A stretch of DNA of 64,000 nucleotides, taken from NCBI GenBank assembly GCA_019636615.1, contig JAHBXF010000001.1, positions 310,001 through 374,000 on the forward strand. Reading direction: 5' to 3'. Both the position numbers and the translations under genes were made by a program. The DNA comes from Phycisphaeraceae bacterium. GTDB taxonomy: Bacteria > Planctomycetota > Phycisphaerae > Phycisphaerales > UBA1924. Positions 11,400 through 22,170 of this stretch are shown here, piece by piece (within the stretch, counting starts at the first letter, position 1; every line of letters starts with the position of its first letter). The notes beneath the pieces were generated by a model, which was not told where the DNA came from, searched no databases, and saw only the letters and a list, made by a program, of their open reading frames with translations.

Positions 11400-14168
11400 G
11401 TGGATCGGCACCCCCTTACCTCCATGGTCGCTCGGCTCCGCGGTGTGAACCTGCAGTATGGGCGGACTGCCGCGCTTTCGGATGTGAGCCTGGACATCCC
11501 TGCCGGAGCGATGGTGGGATTGATCGGGCCCGATGGCGTCGGGAAGTCCAGCCTGCTGTCCCTCATCGCCGGCGCCCGCCGCGTGCAACGGGGGACGGTC
11601 GAGGTGCTTGGCGGAGACATGGCCCGGGCGCGGCACCGACGGGACGTCTGCACTCGCATCGCGTATATGCCGCAGGGCCTCGGGAAGAACCTCTATCCCA
11701 CGCTGTCCATCGAGGAGAACTTGCAGTTCTTCTCCCGGTTGTTCGGGCACAATGCGGCCGAAAGCCGCCGGCGCATCGATGACCTGACTCGAAGCACGGG
11801 ACTCCACCAGTTCCTTGATCGGCCAGTCGGCAAGCTCTCCGGGGGCATGAAACAGAAGCTCGGGCTGTGCTGCGCGCTCATCCACGATCCCGATCTGCTC
11901 ATCCTCGACGAGCCAACCACGGGCGTGGATCCCCTGGCGCGTCGGCAGTTCTGGGAGCTGATCGCTCGATTGCGCGCGGAACGCCCGGGCATGAGTGTGA
12001 TCGTCGCGACGGCGTACATGGAGGAGGCCGAACAGTTCGAATGGCTGGTCGTGATGAACGACGGGAAGGTGCTGGCCACTGGCGCACCGGCAGATCTGCA
12101 CCGGCAAACCGGCATGGGCTCGCTCGAGGCCGCGTTCATCGCGCTCCTGCCCGAGGAGAAGCGTCGGGAGCATACCGATGTGAAGCTCGTCCCCTTCGTA
12201 ACCGCCGACGGCGATGAGATCGCCATCGAGTCACGGGGGCTCACCAAACGGTTCGGCGACTTCGTCGCGGTCGACCATGTCACCATGCGGATCCGCCGCG
12301 GCGAGATATTCGGTTTCATCGGCTCCAACGGTTGCGGCAAGACTACGACGATGAGGATGCTGACCGGGCTGTTGCCGCCGACCGAGGGAGAGGCCGCCCT
12401 CTTCGGGCACCCCGTCAACGCCCACGACATCGCGACCCGCCGGCGCGTCGGATACATGTCGCAGTCGTTCTCTCTCTACAAGGAACTCACCGTCCGTCAG
12501 AATCTGCTCCTCCACGCAAGGCTCTTCAGCGTGCCGAAGAAGGACATCCCGGGTCAGGTGACGGAAATAGCCGAGAGATTCGGGCTGAGCCGGGACATCG
12601 ACGCACTCCCCGAGAGTTTGCCCCTGGGAGTACGGCAGCGGCTATCGCTCGCCGTGGCGATGGTGCATGGACCGGAACTGCTCATCCTCGACGAGCCCAC
12701 GTCGGGGGTCGATCCGATCGCACGCGACTCCTTCTGGGCGTTGATGATCGAACTGTCGCGCCGCGACCGGGTGACGATCTTTGTCTCGACCCACTTCATG
12801 AACGAGGCCGAGCGCTGCGACCGCATCTCCTTCATGCACGCGGGCAAGGTGCTGGTGAGCGACGCGCCCGCAGAACTCAAGCGGAAGCGGCAAGTAACAA
12901 CGCTGGAGGATGCGTTCATCGCGTACCTCGTCGACGCGGGCGCCGAATCCCCTGTCAAGACTGCGGCTGGCCCGGCCACGCGATCCGAGCCGCTGGTGGA
13001 TCAGGCCGCGACCAGCGAGACCGCGGCTCGCCCCTCGCGACTCGGCGGTTTCAGCGTGCAACGCGCGCTGAGTTACTCGCTGCGCGAAGCGCTCGAGCTG
13101 CGCCGGGATCCTGTGCGCGGAGCGCTCGCGCTCGTCGGCTGCATCGTCCTGATGTTCGTGATCGGCTTTGGAATCACCATGGACGTGGAGAACCTGTCCT
13201 TTGCGGTGCTCGATCGCGACCAGACGGTGCTCAGCCGCGACTACGCCCTCAGTCTCTCCGGTTCTCGCTACTTCACCCAGCGTGCGCCGATCGCCGACTA
13301 CGCCGAACTCGACCACCGCATGCGCACTGGAGAACTCTCGCTGGCGATCGAAATCCCGCCGAACTTCGGACGGGATCTTGAGCGGGGTGGTCCGGTGCAG
13401 ATCGGCGCGTGGGCGGACGGAGCCATGCCGCAGCGTGCCGAAACCGTACGAGGATACGTGCAGGGGATGCACCAGCACTGGCTGGCTGAGCAGGCCCGAA
13501 GGCGCGGCATCGATCTCGCTTCCAACGCCACGGTGGAGTCTCGGTATCGGTACAACCCGGACGTTCGAAGCCTCCCGGCCATCGTGCCAGCCGTCGTGCC
13601 CCTGCTGCTCTTGATGATCCCCGCGATGCTCGCGACCCTCTCCGTGGTACGGGAGAAAGAGCTGGGCTCGATCATCAACTTCTATGTCACACCGACGACC
13701 CGCGCCGAGTTCCTGCTCGGCAAGCAGCTCCCGTATGTCGGCCTGGGGGTGGCGAACTTCCTGCTCATGAGCGTGCTCGCGGTCACTGTGTTCGGCGTAG
13801 CGATGAAGGGGAGCTTCCTCTCCCTCCTGCTCGCTTCCGTGCTGTTCATCGCGTTCGCGACGGGGTTCGGTCTGTTCGTGTCCACGTTTGTCCGCAGCCA
13901 GATCGCCGCGATGTTCGCGACCATGCTCGGGACCATCCTCCCCGCCGTGCAGTACGCCGGCCTGATCAATCCGGTCTCGTCGCTCCAGGGAGCGGGCGCC
14001 GTCATCGGCCGGCTCTACCCGGCGACACACATGATCACCGTGAGCCGCGGCGTGTTCAGCAAGGCGCTGGCCCTCGGTGATCTCCGCGATGCGGTCTGGG
14101 CGATCGCCCTCTCCGTCCCCGTCAGCTTCCTCGCCACGGTGCTCTTGCTGCGAAAGCAGGGCCGGTAA
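11400..14168 (+). CDS. rbbA: RbbA-like ABC transporter: two ATPase domains fused to an ABC-2 permease
   Basis: The start is GTG 11400, with GGAG at 11390-11393 and a 6-base spacer. The 922 residues contain ATPase 1 (Walker [10 protein letters not shown], signature LSGGMKQKL, Walker [11 protein letters not shown]), ATPase 2 (Walker [11 protein letters not shown], Walker [11 protein letters not shown]), and from about 555 an ABC-2 permease with a first helix, a large extracytoplasmic loop, and five more helices from about 725 onward. The signature of ATPase 2 is LPLGVRQRL rather than LSGGQ, so one of the two sites may be catalytically weak. E. coli RbbA is described as ribosome-associated, but this operon looks like an exporter. 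Overlap is nil: the next ATG follows directly after the stop. Confidence 0.88.
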   Translation: MDRHPLTSMVARLRGVNLQYGRTAALSDVSLDIPAGAMVGLIGPDGVGKSSLLSLIAGARRVQRGTVEVLGGDMARARHRRDVCTRIAYMPQGLGKNLYPTLSIEENLQFFSRLFGHNAAESRRRIDDLTRSTGLHQFLDRPVGKLSGGMKQKLGLCCALIHDPDLLILDEPTTGVDPLARRQFWELIARLRAERPGMSVIVATAYMEEAEQFEWLVVMNDGKVLATGAPADLHRQTGMGSLEAAFIALLPEEKRREHTDVKLVPFVTADGDEIAIESRGLTKRFGDFVAVDHVTMRIRRGEIFGFIGSNGCGKTTTMRMLTGLLPPTEGEAALFGHPVNAHDIATRRRVGYMSQSFSLYKELTVRQNLLLHARLFSVPKKDIPGQVTEIAERFGLSRDIDALPESLPLGVRQRLSLAVAMVHGPELLILDEPTSGVDPIARDSFWALMIELSRRDRVTIFVSTHFMNEAERCDRISFMHAGKVLVSDAPAELKRKRQVTTLEDAFIAYLVDAGAESPVKTAAGPATRSEPLVDQAATSETAARPSRLGGFSVQRALSYSLREALELRRDPVRGALALVGCIVLMFVIGFGITMDVENLSFAVLDRDQTVLSRDYALSLSGSRYFTQRAPIADYAELDHRMRTGELSLAIEIPPNFGRDLERGGPVQIGAWADGAMPQRAETVRGYVQGMHQHWLAEQARRRGIDLASNATVESRYRYNPDVRSLPAIVPAVVPLLLLMIPAMLATLSVVREKELGSIINFYVTPTTRAEFLLGKQLPYVGLGVANFLLMSVLAVTVFGVAMKGSFLSLLLASVLFIAFATGFGLFVSTFVRSQIAAMFATMLGTILPAVQYAGLINPVSSLQGAGAVIGRLYPATHMITVSRGVFSKALALGDLRDAVWAIALSVPVSFLATVLLLRKQGR

Positions 14169-15299
14169 ATGCGCCTCCACCCTCTCAAGGCCATCCTCCA
14201 CCTCGGCGTCAAGGAGCTCCGGGGTCTTGCACGCGACCCGATGATGCTCTTCCTCATCGTGTTCACCTTCACGTTCTCGATCTACATCGCCGGGTCCGCG
14301 ATGCCAGACACTCTCCACAATGCCCCGATCGCCATCGTGGACGAGGATCAATCGGCTCTGTCGGCGCGCATCACGGCGGCCCTGCAGCCTCCGTACTTCG
14401 CGCCGCCGTCACACGTCTGGCTCACGGAGGCGGACAAGGGCATGGACGCGGGCATGTACACGTTCGCCCTGAACATTCCGCCGAACTTCCAGCGGGACGT
14501 GCTGGCGGGAAAGAGCCCCTCGATCCAGCTCAACGTGGACGCGACGCGCATGAGCCAGGCCTTCACGGGGAACGGGCACATTCAGCAGATCGTCCTGAGC
14601 GAGGTCGATGAGTTCGTGCGGCACGTCCGGGGCGCGGGGGCCGCCCCCGTGGAGCTGGCCCTGCGCATGCGCTTCAACCCGAACCTCACCCAGTCGTGGT
14701 TCGGCTCGCTGATGGAGATCATCAACAACGTCACGATGTTGTCGATCGTCCTGACCGGGGCCGCGATCATCCGGGAGCGCGAGCATGGCACGATCGAACA
14801 CCTGCTCGTCATGCCGGTGTCGCCCTTCCAGATCATGGTCGCGAAAGTCTGGTCGATGGGCGCGGTGGTCCTGGTCGGCGCGGCGCTGGCGCTGACGGTC
14901 ATCGTCCAACGCGTTTTGCACGTGAGGGTGGACGGCTCGATCGCGCTGTGGCTGTGCGCGGCGGCGCTGCACCTGGGAGCGACCACCTCCATGGGGATCT
15001 TCATGGCGACGCTGGCACGGAGCATGCCCCAGTTCGGGCTGCTGCTCGTGCTCGCGATCATGCCGCTGCAACTGCTCTCGGGCGGCATGACGCCCCGGGA
15101 GAGCATGCCCGAGTTGGTGCGAACGATCATGCTCGCGGCGCCGACGACGCACTTTGTGTCGGCGAGCCAGGCCATCCTCTACCGCGGCGCGGGGCTCGGC
15201 GTCGTGTGGCCCCAGCTTCTGGCCGTCCTCGGAATCGGGGCTGTCTTCTTCGTGATCGCGCTCCGCCGCTTCCGAAGCACCTTAAGCCGGATGGCATGA
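14169..15299 (+). CDS. yhhJ: YhhJ-like ABC-2 family permease
   Basis: The 376-residue protein has one N-terminal helix (MMLFLIVFTFTFSIYIAG), an extracytoplasmic domain of about 150 residues with paired strands (ALNIPPNFQRDVLAG), and a C-terminal block of five helices starting near 180. The motif RERERGTIEHLLVMP-like stretch (REREHGTIEHLLVM) is the conserved cytoplasmic loop of ABC-2 permeases. It starts on the base after the ATPase stop and finishes the three-gene exporter operon. With the fused permease of the preceding gene it likely makes a heterodimeric channel. Substrate unknown. Confidence 0.87.
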   Translation: MRLHPLKAILHLGVKELRGLARDPMMLFLIVFTFTFSIYIAGSAMPDTLHNAPIAIVDEDQSALSARITAALQPPYFAPPSHVWLTEADKGMDAGMYTFALNIPPNFQRDVLAGKSPSIQLNVDATRMSQAFTGNGHIQQIVLSEVDEFVRHVRGAGAAPVELALRMRFNPNLTQSWFGSLMEIINNVTMLSIVLTGAAIIREREHGTIEHLLVMPVSPFQIMVAKVWSMGAVVLVGAALALTVIVQRVLHVRVDGSIALWLCAAALHLGATTSMGIFMATLARSMPQFGLLLVLAIMPLQLLSGGMTPRESMPELVRTIMLAAPTTHFVSASQAILYRGAGLGVVWPQLLAVLGIGAVFFVIALRRFRSTLSRMA

Positions 15300-15684
15300 A
15301 TGGCGAGCTGATTCGCTGCGCAACTCCTCGCGCGGAGGCGGCCGATGTCGATTTGTCGTTTCGCATTGCGGGACGTAAGCCGGAAGGTGAAAATCGGGGT
15401 CGCGAACAATAAGTGGTCCTGGCGCTAGCGCAAAGGCCGATCAAGTAGCGGGGTCGCTTTGGGACCGTCGGAACTTCCCGGCCAGTCCGCGGCAACTTGC
15501 GGCGACATCGATCAGGGTCGTAGTTTGGGGCGCATTTCAGCGAAACGGCAAGGTGGGACAAGGTCTCCTGCCCAGAGACGATGGGGCGCGACCCACGCGT
15601 CAGGAACATCCGGCCGGGATGGGTTGACACGGTAGTTGCCCGCCATACCATCGGGGGCCAAACCGATCGTGGAGCGCCCTCAGA
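15300..15684. other. Intergenic region between the two efflux operons
   Basis: No gene is seen in the 385 bases. A likely promoter for the MarR-RND operon lies at 15624-15651. Confidence 0.5.
15624..15651 (+). promoter_or_regulatory. Candidate promoter of the marR-RND operon
   Basis: TTGACA at 15624-15629 and TACCAT at 15646-15651 are separated by 16 bases, close to the sigma70 consensus. They lie 33 bases before the GTG start of the MarR gene. A MarR operator would be expected to overlap this site but I see no clear palindrome. Confidence 0.45.
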
Positions 15685-16221
15685 GTGAGTCACCTTCCTC
15701 CCTACGTGCCCGACCATCAGCGCCTGCGGGAACTCGCCGAGCGCGTCCCGGGGCTGCACCCCGATGATGTCATCGCGGCGGCGTTGCTCCGGGCCGTGGC
15801 GGCCGAACTGACGGCGCAGCTCCGGTTGAACCTGGACAGCTTCGGGATCAGCGAGGGGCGGTTGCGGGTGCTCGGCCACATCCTGTACGTCGGTGGCCCG
15901 GCCACGCATTCGCAGCTCGCGCTGGCCGCCGAGGTGACCAAGGGGACGGTCACGGGGCTGGTGGACGGACTCGAGCGAGACAAGTTGGTGCGTCGCTTTC
16001 CGAGCGCGGAGGACCGCCGCGTGTCGCTCATCGACCTGACCCCCGCCGGGAGACGCCTGCTCGACAAGATCCTGCCCGGGCATCTGCGCCGGCTTTCAGA
16101 GCTGATGCGGGGTCTCAGCCCGGCCGAGCAAAAGACACTGACGCGGCTGCTCGGGAAGGTCCGCTCCGGGCTCAATGCACCACTGGGCGCGGATGGCCGG
16201 GCGCCGCGGGAGAAAGCATGA
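15685..16221 (+). CDS. MarR-family transcriptional regulator
   Basis: A 178-residue winged-helix regulator. The recognition region is THSQLALAAEVTKGTVTGLVDGLE and the wing is KLVRRFPSAEDRRVSLIDLT, the standard MarR layout (about residues 70-125), flanked by helices that form the dimer. The start is GTG with GGAG 10 bases upstream. It overlaps the next gene by four bases (ATGA), so it is the first gene of the RND operon and probably controls it, most likely as a ligand-released repressor. The ligand is unknown. Confidence 0.88.
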   Translation: MSHLPPYVPDHQRLRELAERVPGLHPDDVIAAALLRAVAAELTAQLRLNLDSFGISEGRLRVLGHILYVGGPATHSQLALAAEVTKGTVTGLVDGLERDKLVRRFPSAEDRRVSLIDLTPAGRRLLDKILPGHLRRLSELMRGLSPAEQKTLTRLLGKVRSGLNAPLGADGRAPREKA

Positions 16222-17738
16222 GCCGTATGCCTCCACGAACCCTATTGGTGACGACGGTGCCGCTCACCGCGCTTCTGGCCGGTTGCCTCTCCGTGCCGGC
16301 GCCGCCCGACAACATTGCCGCGAGGCACGTGGGCACGCCCGGCGAGTTCGCGGAGCTCGCTGCCGGCGCGAACGCAACATCGACCGACGTCGGCGCGAGC
16401 TGGCTTTCCGACCTCGGGAACCCCACGCTCGAAGCACTCGTGCGCGAGGCCTGGGTCAACAACCCCGACCTCTACGTGACGGCGGCGCGGTTCGAGGAAG
16501 CGGCAGCCAATCTGCGCATTGTCGCCTCGTTCCTTTATCCGCAGGTCGCCGGCTCCGGCGGGGCTCGACATACGAACTTCGACGACGGGTCCACGGATGA
16601 GGACGAGTACTTCGCCGCCCTCCAGGTCTCGTGGGAGGCCGACCTCTGGGGCCGCCTGCGGGCTGATGAGTCGGCCGCGCACAGGGTGGCCGAGTCCGCG
16701 GGGCTGGACTTCGTTCAGGCGAGGCACTCCCTCGCGGCGGCTGTCGCGCAGGCGTATTTCGCGATCGTGATCGCCAAGCAGCAACTCGCGATCGACAGGT
16801 TGCTCCTGGAAGCCGAGAAGTTCACGGCCGTGACGACCAGCCAGCGCGTCGAAGCCGGGCTCCTGACCACCCTTGACAGAGACCTGGCCGAGTCCAGCGT
16901 TCGCCTCGCGGAGGCGGCCGTACGCAACGATCTCGCTGCCCTGCAGGAAGCTCGCCGGGCGCTGGAACTCCTGCTCGGACGGTACCCTTCGGCCGAACTC
17001 GATGCCGCCCCTGAGGTACTGCCGGGGATCTCGCCCGCTCCCTTTGCGGTGGGCGTTCCGGCCGAGTTGCTCGAACGCCGACCGGACGTTCGGAGCATTG
17101 AGCGGCTGGTCGATGCGGCGTACTACGACGTCCGCTCGGCGCGCGCTGCTCGGCTTCCTCGGCTGATCCTCACGGCCGACGCGAGGACCCTGATTGATCC
17201 GTCCGACTTCATTACCTCTGTCGCGGCCGACATCCTCGCTCCGCTCTTTCAAGGGGGACGATTGCAGGCTCAGGAAGCGGCGGCGAATGCCCGTCAGCGG
17301 CAGGCGATCGGGCAGTTCGCCTCCGTGGCGCTCCGCGCCTTTCGCGAGGTCGAGACGGCCCTTTCGAACGCACGCTTCCTCGAAGAACGCGAAAGGAGCC
17401 TCGCGGAGGCGAGCGAGCGCCTGCAACGGGCCAGCGAGGCGGCCATCAACCGCTACGACCAGGGCCTCATGACCATTCTCGACCTCCAGCAGATCCGCCG
17501 GCAGGACTACGACACGCGGTCGCTCCTGCTTGGCGTGCGTTTCGAGCAGATCCGACAGCGCCTGAACTTGTACCTGGCCCTTGGCGGCCCCCCCCTCCCT
17601 GACGGTGCGGCACCGCCCGTTCCCCTCAATGGCCAGTTCGCCGACCCCAACGACGCGCCGGTGAGCGGCGACCTCCACGTGGGCGTGCCGGTCGAGCCGA
17701 AGCCCGATCCAACCCGGAGAAGCGACAATGGCGGATGA
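16218..17738 (+). CDS. Outer membrane efflux lipoprotein (NodT/OprM family)
   Basis: The 506-residue protein has a signal peptide with lipobox LLAGC at 19-23, and then two similar helical halves of the OMF fold. Typical segments are WLSDLGNPTLEALVREAW, LQVSWEADLWGRLRADES, ELLERRPDVRSIE and ALRAFREVETALSN. OMFs form trimeric channels from the periplasm through the outer membrane. The C-terminal 40 residues are Pro/Asp-rich and probably disordered. The stop is overlapped by 11 bases with the adaptor gene. Together with the two genes that follow it makes a complete tripartite pump. Confidence 0.9.
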   Translation: MSRMPPRTLLVTTVPLTALLAGCLSVPAPPDNIAARHVGTPGEFAELAAGANATSTDVGASWLSDLGNPTLEALVREAWVNNPDLYVTAARFEEAAANLRIVASFLYPQVAGSGGARHTNFDDGSTDEDEYFAALQVSWEADLWGRLRADESAAHRVAESAGLDFVQARHSLAAAVAQAYFAIVIAKQQLAIDRLLLEAEKFTAVTTSQRVEAGLLTTLDRDLAESSVRLAEAAVRNDLAALQEARRALELLLGRYPSAELDAAPEVLPGISPAPFAVGVPAELLERRPDVRSIERLVDAAYYDVRSARAARLPRLILTADARTLIDPSDFITSVAADILAPLFQGGRLQAQEAAANARQRQAIGQFASVALRAFREVETALSNARFLEERERSLAEASERLQRASEAAINRYDQGLMTILDLQQIRRQDYDTRSLLLGVRFEQIRQRLNLYLALGGPPLPDGAAPPVPLNGQFADPNDAPVSGDLHVGVPVEPKPDPTRRSDNGG

Positions 17739-18984
17739 GACCCCACGCCCCGAAGACCTCGGACCGCCCGCGCCGGCCGACGAGGCCGGCGGTAAAGAAA
17801 CTCTCTTGCTGCGGCACGTCCTCTGGCGCGGCCTCATCGTCCTGGTGCTCCTCGGCATCCTCGGGTTCGCCGCCTTCTACCTGACGCGCGCCGGACATGG
17901 GCCGGCCCCGCGCTCCGCCCCGCCGCCGTCGGGCCCGCTGGCCGTGAACATCATCACCGTCGAGCCCAAGGACGTGCCGATCACCGTGGAATACCTGGGC
18001 CAGACGGAAGCGTCGGAGACCGTGCCGATCCGCGCCCGAGTAAACGGAGTCCTCATGGAACGAGGGTTCGAGGAGGGCCAACTCGTCACGGAGGGACAGG
18101 TGCTGTTCCGAATCGACCCCAAGCCATTCGAGGTAGCGCTGCGGCGGGCCGAGGCTGGTCTCCAGTCGGCACAAGCCGTGCTCACCCGCGCCCAGCGGCA
18201 GGTCCGCCGCTTCGAGGAGCTGGCGGCGCAGCAGCAGGCGGCAGCGAATGAACTCGAGCAAGCACAAGAGGCACTCGGGGTCGCGGCGGCCGCGGTTGAG
18301 ACCCAGCGGGCCCTCATCGAGCAAGCAAAGCTCGACCTCGGTTACACGACGATCGCGGCTCCGATCACGGGCGTCATCGGCATGCGTCAACAGGATGTCG
18401 GCAGCTTTGTCGGCCCCGAGGCCGAGCCGCTTCTCGCGACCATGCGCAAGGTTGACCCTCTCTATGTGCGGTTCAGCGTAAGCGAACGCGACCTCCTGCG
18501 CTGGCAGCGGATGACCGAACAGGGAATGGTCGGTGATGTCGGCGTTGAAGACCTCACCGTGACCGTGGTCCTGCCCGACGGACGCGAGTTCCCGCACCCG
18601 GGCCGCATCAACTTCGTTGACGTGGCCGTGGATCCCTCGACCGGCACCGCGGTCGTCCGGTCCAGCGTGCCCAATCCGGACCGCGCCCTGCTCCCCGGCC
18701 AGTTCGTGCACGCACGGATCGGCGGGGTATCGCGTCTGGGGGCGCTCGCCGTGCCGCAGTCGGCGGTGCTCCAAACGCCCGCCGGGGCGTCGGTGTACGT
18801 CGCCGACGGCGGCGTCGCCCACATCCGGCCCGTGACCACGGGCGCATGGTCAAGCGGCGAGTGGATCATTGAGTCCGGCCTCCGCAGCGGAGACCGGGTC
18901 ATCACCGATCATCTCGTCCAAGTTCGGCCGGGCACCCCCGTGGAAGCCGCGGTCTCGCCCGGGGCGCCCGGACCCATGAAATAG
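17728..18984 (+). CDS. RND efflux adaptor (AcrA/MexA-type membrane fusion protein)
   Basis: A 418-residue adaptor with an N-terminal membrane anchor (GLIVLVLLGILGFAAFYL, about 30-50). It shows the two lipoyl half motifs (TVPIRARVNGVLMERGFEEG and TTIAAPITGVIGMRQQDVG), a coiled-coil hairpin of about 75 residues rich in Ala, Gln and Arg, and a beta-barrel plus membrane-proximal domain at the end. It links the RND permease to the outer membrane channel. Stop and following TTG start are nine bases apart. Confidence 0.9.
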   Translation: MADETPRPEDLGPPAPADEAGGKETLLLRHVLWRGLIVLVLLGILGFAAFYLTRAGHGPAPRSAPPPSGPLAVNIITVEPKDVPITVEYLGQTEASETVPIRARVNGVLMERGFEEGQLVTEGQVLFRIDPKPFEVALRRAEAGLQSAQAVLTRAQRQVRRFEELAAQQQAAANELEQAQEALGVAAAAVETQRALIEQAKLDLGYTTIAAPITGVIGMRQQDVGSFVGPEAEPLLATMRKVDPLYVRFSVSERDLLRWQRMTEQGMVGDVGVEDLTVTVVLPDGREFPHPGRINFVDVAVDPSTGTAVVRSSVPNPDRALLPGQFVHARIGGVSRLGALAVPQSAVLQTPAGASVYVADGGVAHIRPVTTGAWSSGEWIIESGLRSGDRVITDHLVQVRPGTPVEAAVSPGAPGPMK

Positions 18985-18993
18985 GAGCCGCGA

Positions 18994-21900
18994 TTGTTCT
19001 CCAGATTCTTCATCGAGCGCCCGATCTTTGCCACCGTGCTGTCGCTGCTCATCCTCATCGCGGGAAGCGTGGCGATGGTCGTACTCCCGATTGCGAGATA
19101 TCCGGAGATCACGCCGCCGACGATCCAGATCAACGCCACCTACCCCGGCGCGGACGCGGCGACGGCGGCGACGGCCGTGGCGGCGCCCATCGAGCAGCAG
19201 CTTTCGGGCATCGAGAACCTCATCTACTTCAGTTCCACGAGCGCCAACAACGGGTCCGTGACGATCACCGCCACCTTCGAGATCGGGACCGACCAGGATC
19301 TCGCGGCCGTCGAGGTTCAGAACCGGCTGAGCGTCGCGGAGCCGCAGCTACCCTCGGAGGTCGTGCGCAACGGGATCACGGTGCTCAAGAGCTCGACCAA
19401 CATCCTCACGGTCGCCACGCTCCAGGCGGAGGAGGGGGCCGGCTACGACGACATCTACCTGAGCAACTACGCCACCATTAACCTGCTCGATTCGATCCGT
19501 CGGGCCGAGGGCGTCGGTGACGCCACGGTCTTCGGGGCCAAGGACTACTCGATGCGGGTCTGGCTGGATCCCGACAGTCTCGCGGCCAAGAACCTGACCG
19601 CCAGCGACGTGGTCGCGGCCCTGCGCGAGCAGAACGCCAACTTCCCGGCGGGCACGGTCGCGCAGCGCCCCACCGACCAACGGGTTGAACTGACCGTCCC
19701 GGTCCTGACCCGCGGTCAGTTGAGCGAGGTCCGCGAGTACGAGAACATCATCGTTCGCGCCGAGGAGGACGGGAGGATCGTGACGCTCGGGGATGTGGCC
19801 CGGGTGGAGCTCGGCAGCCGGAGCTACGACCTGTTCGGGCGGGCCAACGGGCGATCCACCACGCTGATGCTGGTCTACCTCCAGACGGGCGCCAACGCGC
19901 TGCAGACGATGGAGAACGTCCGCCACGTGCTCGAGGAGGCGTCCGCGAGCTTTCCCCAGGGCGTGCGCTACACGATCCCTTACGACACCACGGAGTTTAT
20001 CAGCGCCTCGGTCGAGGAGGTGATCCACACCCTCCTGGAGGCCGTCGCGCTGGTCCTGCTCGTGGTCTTCCTGTTCCTGCAGAGCTGGCGGGCCACGCTA
20101 ATCCCCCTGCTCGCGGTGCCTGTCGCGATCATCGGCACATTCGGCGGGATGCTCCTGCTGGGGTTCACGATCAACACGCTGACGCTCTTCGGCCTGGTGC
20201 TCGCCATCGGCATCGTGGTGGACGACGCGATCGTGGTCGTCGAGAACGTCGAGCGGATCATGGAGGAGGATGGGCTGAGCGCCCGCGCGGCGACGATCAA
20301 GGCAATGGACCAGATCAGCGGCGCGCTCATCGCCATCGTGCTGGTGCTGTCGGCGGTGTTCGTGCCCGTGACGTTCCTGGGAGGCCTGACCGGGCAGCTC
20401 TACAAGCAGTTCGCGGTGACGATCGCGTTGTCGGTCGCGATCAGCGGCCTGGTGGCGCTGACGCTCTCGCCGGCTCTGTGCGCCCTGCTCCTCAAGCCCC
20501 ACCACGGCCGCAAGAAGTTCGTGCTCTTCCGGTGGTTCAACTCCCTGTTCGCCGGAGCGACCTCCTGGTACGTGCGCGGCGTTGCGGCGGCCGGTCGGCA
20601 CCTTGTCGTGACGCTCGCGGTCTTCGGCATCCTGGTGTTCGCGCTCTGGCGCCTCCAGGATCGCGTCCCCGGCGGCTTCCTGCCCGATGAGGACCAGGGG
20701 TACATCCTCGCCGTCGTCATCCTGCCCGACGGCGCGTCGCTCGACCGTACTGACGCCCTCTCACAGCAGGCCGAACGGTTCCTCATGGACCATCCGGCCG
20801 TCGAGAACGTCACGCTGCTGGGCGGCCTCGACGTGGTGTCGGGGCGCGTCAACTCGACCAGCGCGGCGACGATGTTCGTCACGCTCAAGCCCTTCGAGCA
20901 GCGCCGCGACCCCGCGCTGAGCGCGCAGGCCGTCGCGCGGGACGTGCTCATGCGGTTCGGCCGCTCGGGCGAGGGGCTGGTGCTCGCGTTCAATCCCCCT
21001 GCGATCCAGGGCCTGGGCGTCACCGCAGGGTTCGAGATGCAGCTGGAGCAGCGGCAGGGCGGCACCATCGAGGAACTGACCCAGGCCAGCGGGGCGCTCG
21101 TGGGCGCCATGGCGCAGGACCCCTCGCTGGTGGGAATTCGCAGCAACGTGCGCGTCACCGTCCCGCAGCTCTACGTGGAGCTCAGCCGCGCGAAGACCAA
21201 GATGATGGGCGTGTCCATCGCCCAGGTGTTCGAGACCCTGCAGGCGTACTTCGGTTCGCTGTACGTTAACGACTTCTCGAAGTTCGGGCGCGTGTGGCGG
21301 GTGCTCGTGCAGGCCGAGCCCGGCTTCCGCGACGATCCCGCGGACATCAACCGCGTGTTCGTCCGCAACGCCAAGGGCTCGATGGTGCCGCTCTCGGGCG
21401 TCGTCGACGCGAGCTTCCGCGCCGGGCCCAACATCGTGACCCGCTTCAACGGCTTCCCCGCGGTGCAGATCAACGGCGCGCCCCTGCCGGGCGTCAGCAG
21501 CGACCAGGCGATCCAGCGCGTGGCCGCGCTCGCCGAGAGCACCCTCCCCAGCGGCTACGCGTTCGAGTGGAGCGGCGAGACCTACCAGGCCATCAAGGCC
21601 GGCAACCAGGCGCCCATCGTGCTCGCCTTCGGCCTTGTCGTCGTCTTTCTGGTGCTCGCGGCCCAGTACGAGCGCTGGTCGCTCCCGATCGTAGTGCTCC
21701 TGAGCATCCCGATCGCCGTGCTGGGGGCCTACGTGGCGGTGTCGCTCCGCGGCCTCACGGAGGACATTTACTTCCAGATCGGGCTTCTGACCCTGGTCGG
21801 GCTGGCGGCCAAGAACGCGATCCTCATCGTCGAGTTCTGCGTGAGCGCGATCCGCGAGGGGCAGAAGCCCTTAGAGGCGGCGCTGGGGGCCGCGAGGCTG

Positions 21901-22170
21901 CGCTTCCGGCCCATCGTCATGACCTCGATGGCCTTCGTCCTGGGCGTGCTCCCCCTGGCCATCAGCACCGGGGCGGGCGCATCGGCGCGGCACAGCATCG
22001 GCACCGGCGTGATCGGCGGCATGCTGGGCGCGACCTTTGTCGGCGTCTTCTTCGTGCCGGCGTTCTTCGTGCTCGTGCAACGCACCACGGGCGCTTTCCA
22101 ACGGCGGCGTCGCGGAGCTCGCTCGCACGGCCATCCCCAGCAGCCGCCCGCGGCGGGCGCATCGGCGTAA
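18994..22170 (+). CDS. RND multidrug efflux permease (AcrB/MexB, HAE1 family)
   Basis: A 1058-residue protein, the usual length of HAE1 permeases. The start is TTG, chosen because AGGAG lies at 18983-18987 and the protein then opens with MFSRFFIERPIFATVLSLL, the family N-terminus. Twelve membrane helices are recognisable in two repeats, with porter and docking loops between helices 1-2 and 7-8. The proton-relay pair in helix 4 is intact (GIVVDDAIVVVEN). The other typical marks, GRANGRSTTLMLVYLQTGANAL and RLRFRPIVMTSMAF, are present. It uses the proton gradient to expel amphipathic compounds through the partner channel. Confidence 0.93.
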   Translation: MFSRFFIERPIFATVLSLLILIAGSVAMVVLPIARYPEITPPTIQINATYPGADAATAATAVAAPIEQQLSGIENLIYFSSTSANNGSVTITATFEIGTDQDLAAVEVQNRLSVAEPQLPSEVVRNGITVLKSSTNILTVATLQAEEGAGYDDIYLSNYATINLLDSIRRAEGVGDATVFGAKDYSMRVWLDPDSLAAKNLTASDVVAALREQNANFPAGTVAQRPTDQRVELTVPVLTRGQLSEVREYENIIVRAEEDGRIVTLGDVARVELGSRSYDLFGRANGRSTTLMLVYLQTGANALQTMENVRHVLEEASASFPQGVRYTIPYDTTEFISASVEEVIHTLLEAVALVLLVVFLFLQSWRATLIPLLAVPVAIIGTFGGMLLLGFTINTLTLFGLVLAIGIVVDDAIVVVENVERIMEEDGLSARAATIKAMDQISGALIAIVLVLSAVFVPVTFLGGLTGQLYKQFAVTIALSVAISGLVALTLSPALCALLLKPHHGRKKFVLFRWFNSLFAGATSWYVRGVAAAGRHLVVTLAVFGILVFALWRLQDRVPGGFLPDEDQGYILAVVILPDGASLDRTDALSQQAERFLMDHPAVENVTLLGGLDVVSGRVNSTSAATMFVTLKPFEQRRDPALSAQAVARDVLMRFGRSGEGLVLAFNPPAIQGLGVTAGFEMQLEQRQGGTIEELTQASGALVGAMAQDPSLVGIRSNVRVTVPQLYVELSRAKTKMMGVSIAQVFETLQAYFGSLYVNDFSKFGRVWRVLVQAEPGFRDDPADINRVFVRNAKGSMVPLSGVVDASFRAGPNIVTRFNGFPAVQINGAPLPGVSSDQAIQRVAALAESTLPSGYAFEWSGETYQAIKAGNQAPIVLAFGLVVVFLVLAAQYERWSLPIVVLLSIPIAVLGAYVAVSLRGLTEDIYFQIGLLTLVGLAAKNAILIVEFCVSAIREGQKPLEAALGAARLRFRPIVMTSMAFVLGVLPLAISTGAGASARHSIGTGVIGGMLGATFVGVFFVPAFFVLVQRTTGAFQRRRRGARSHGHPQQPPAAGASA

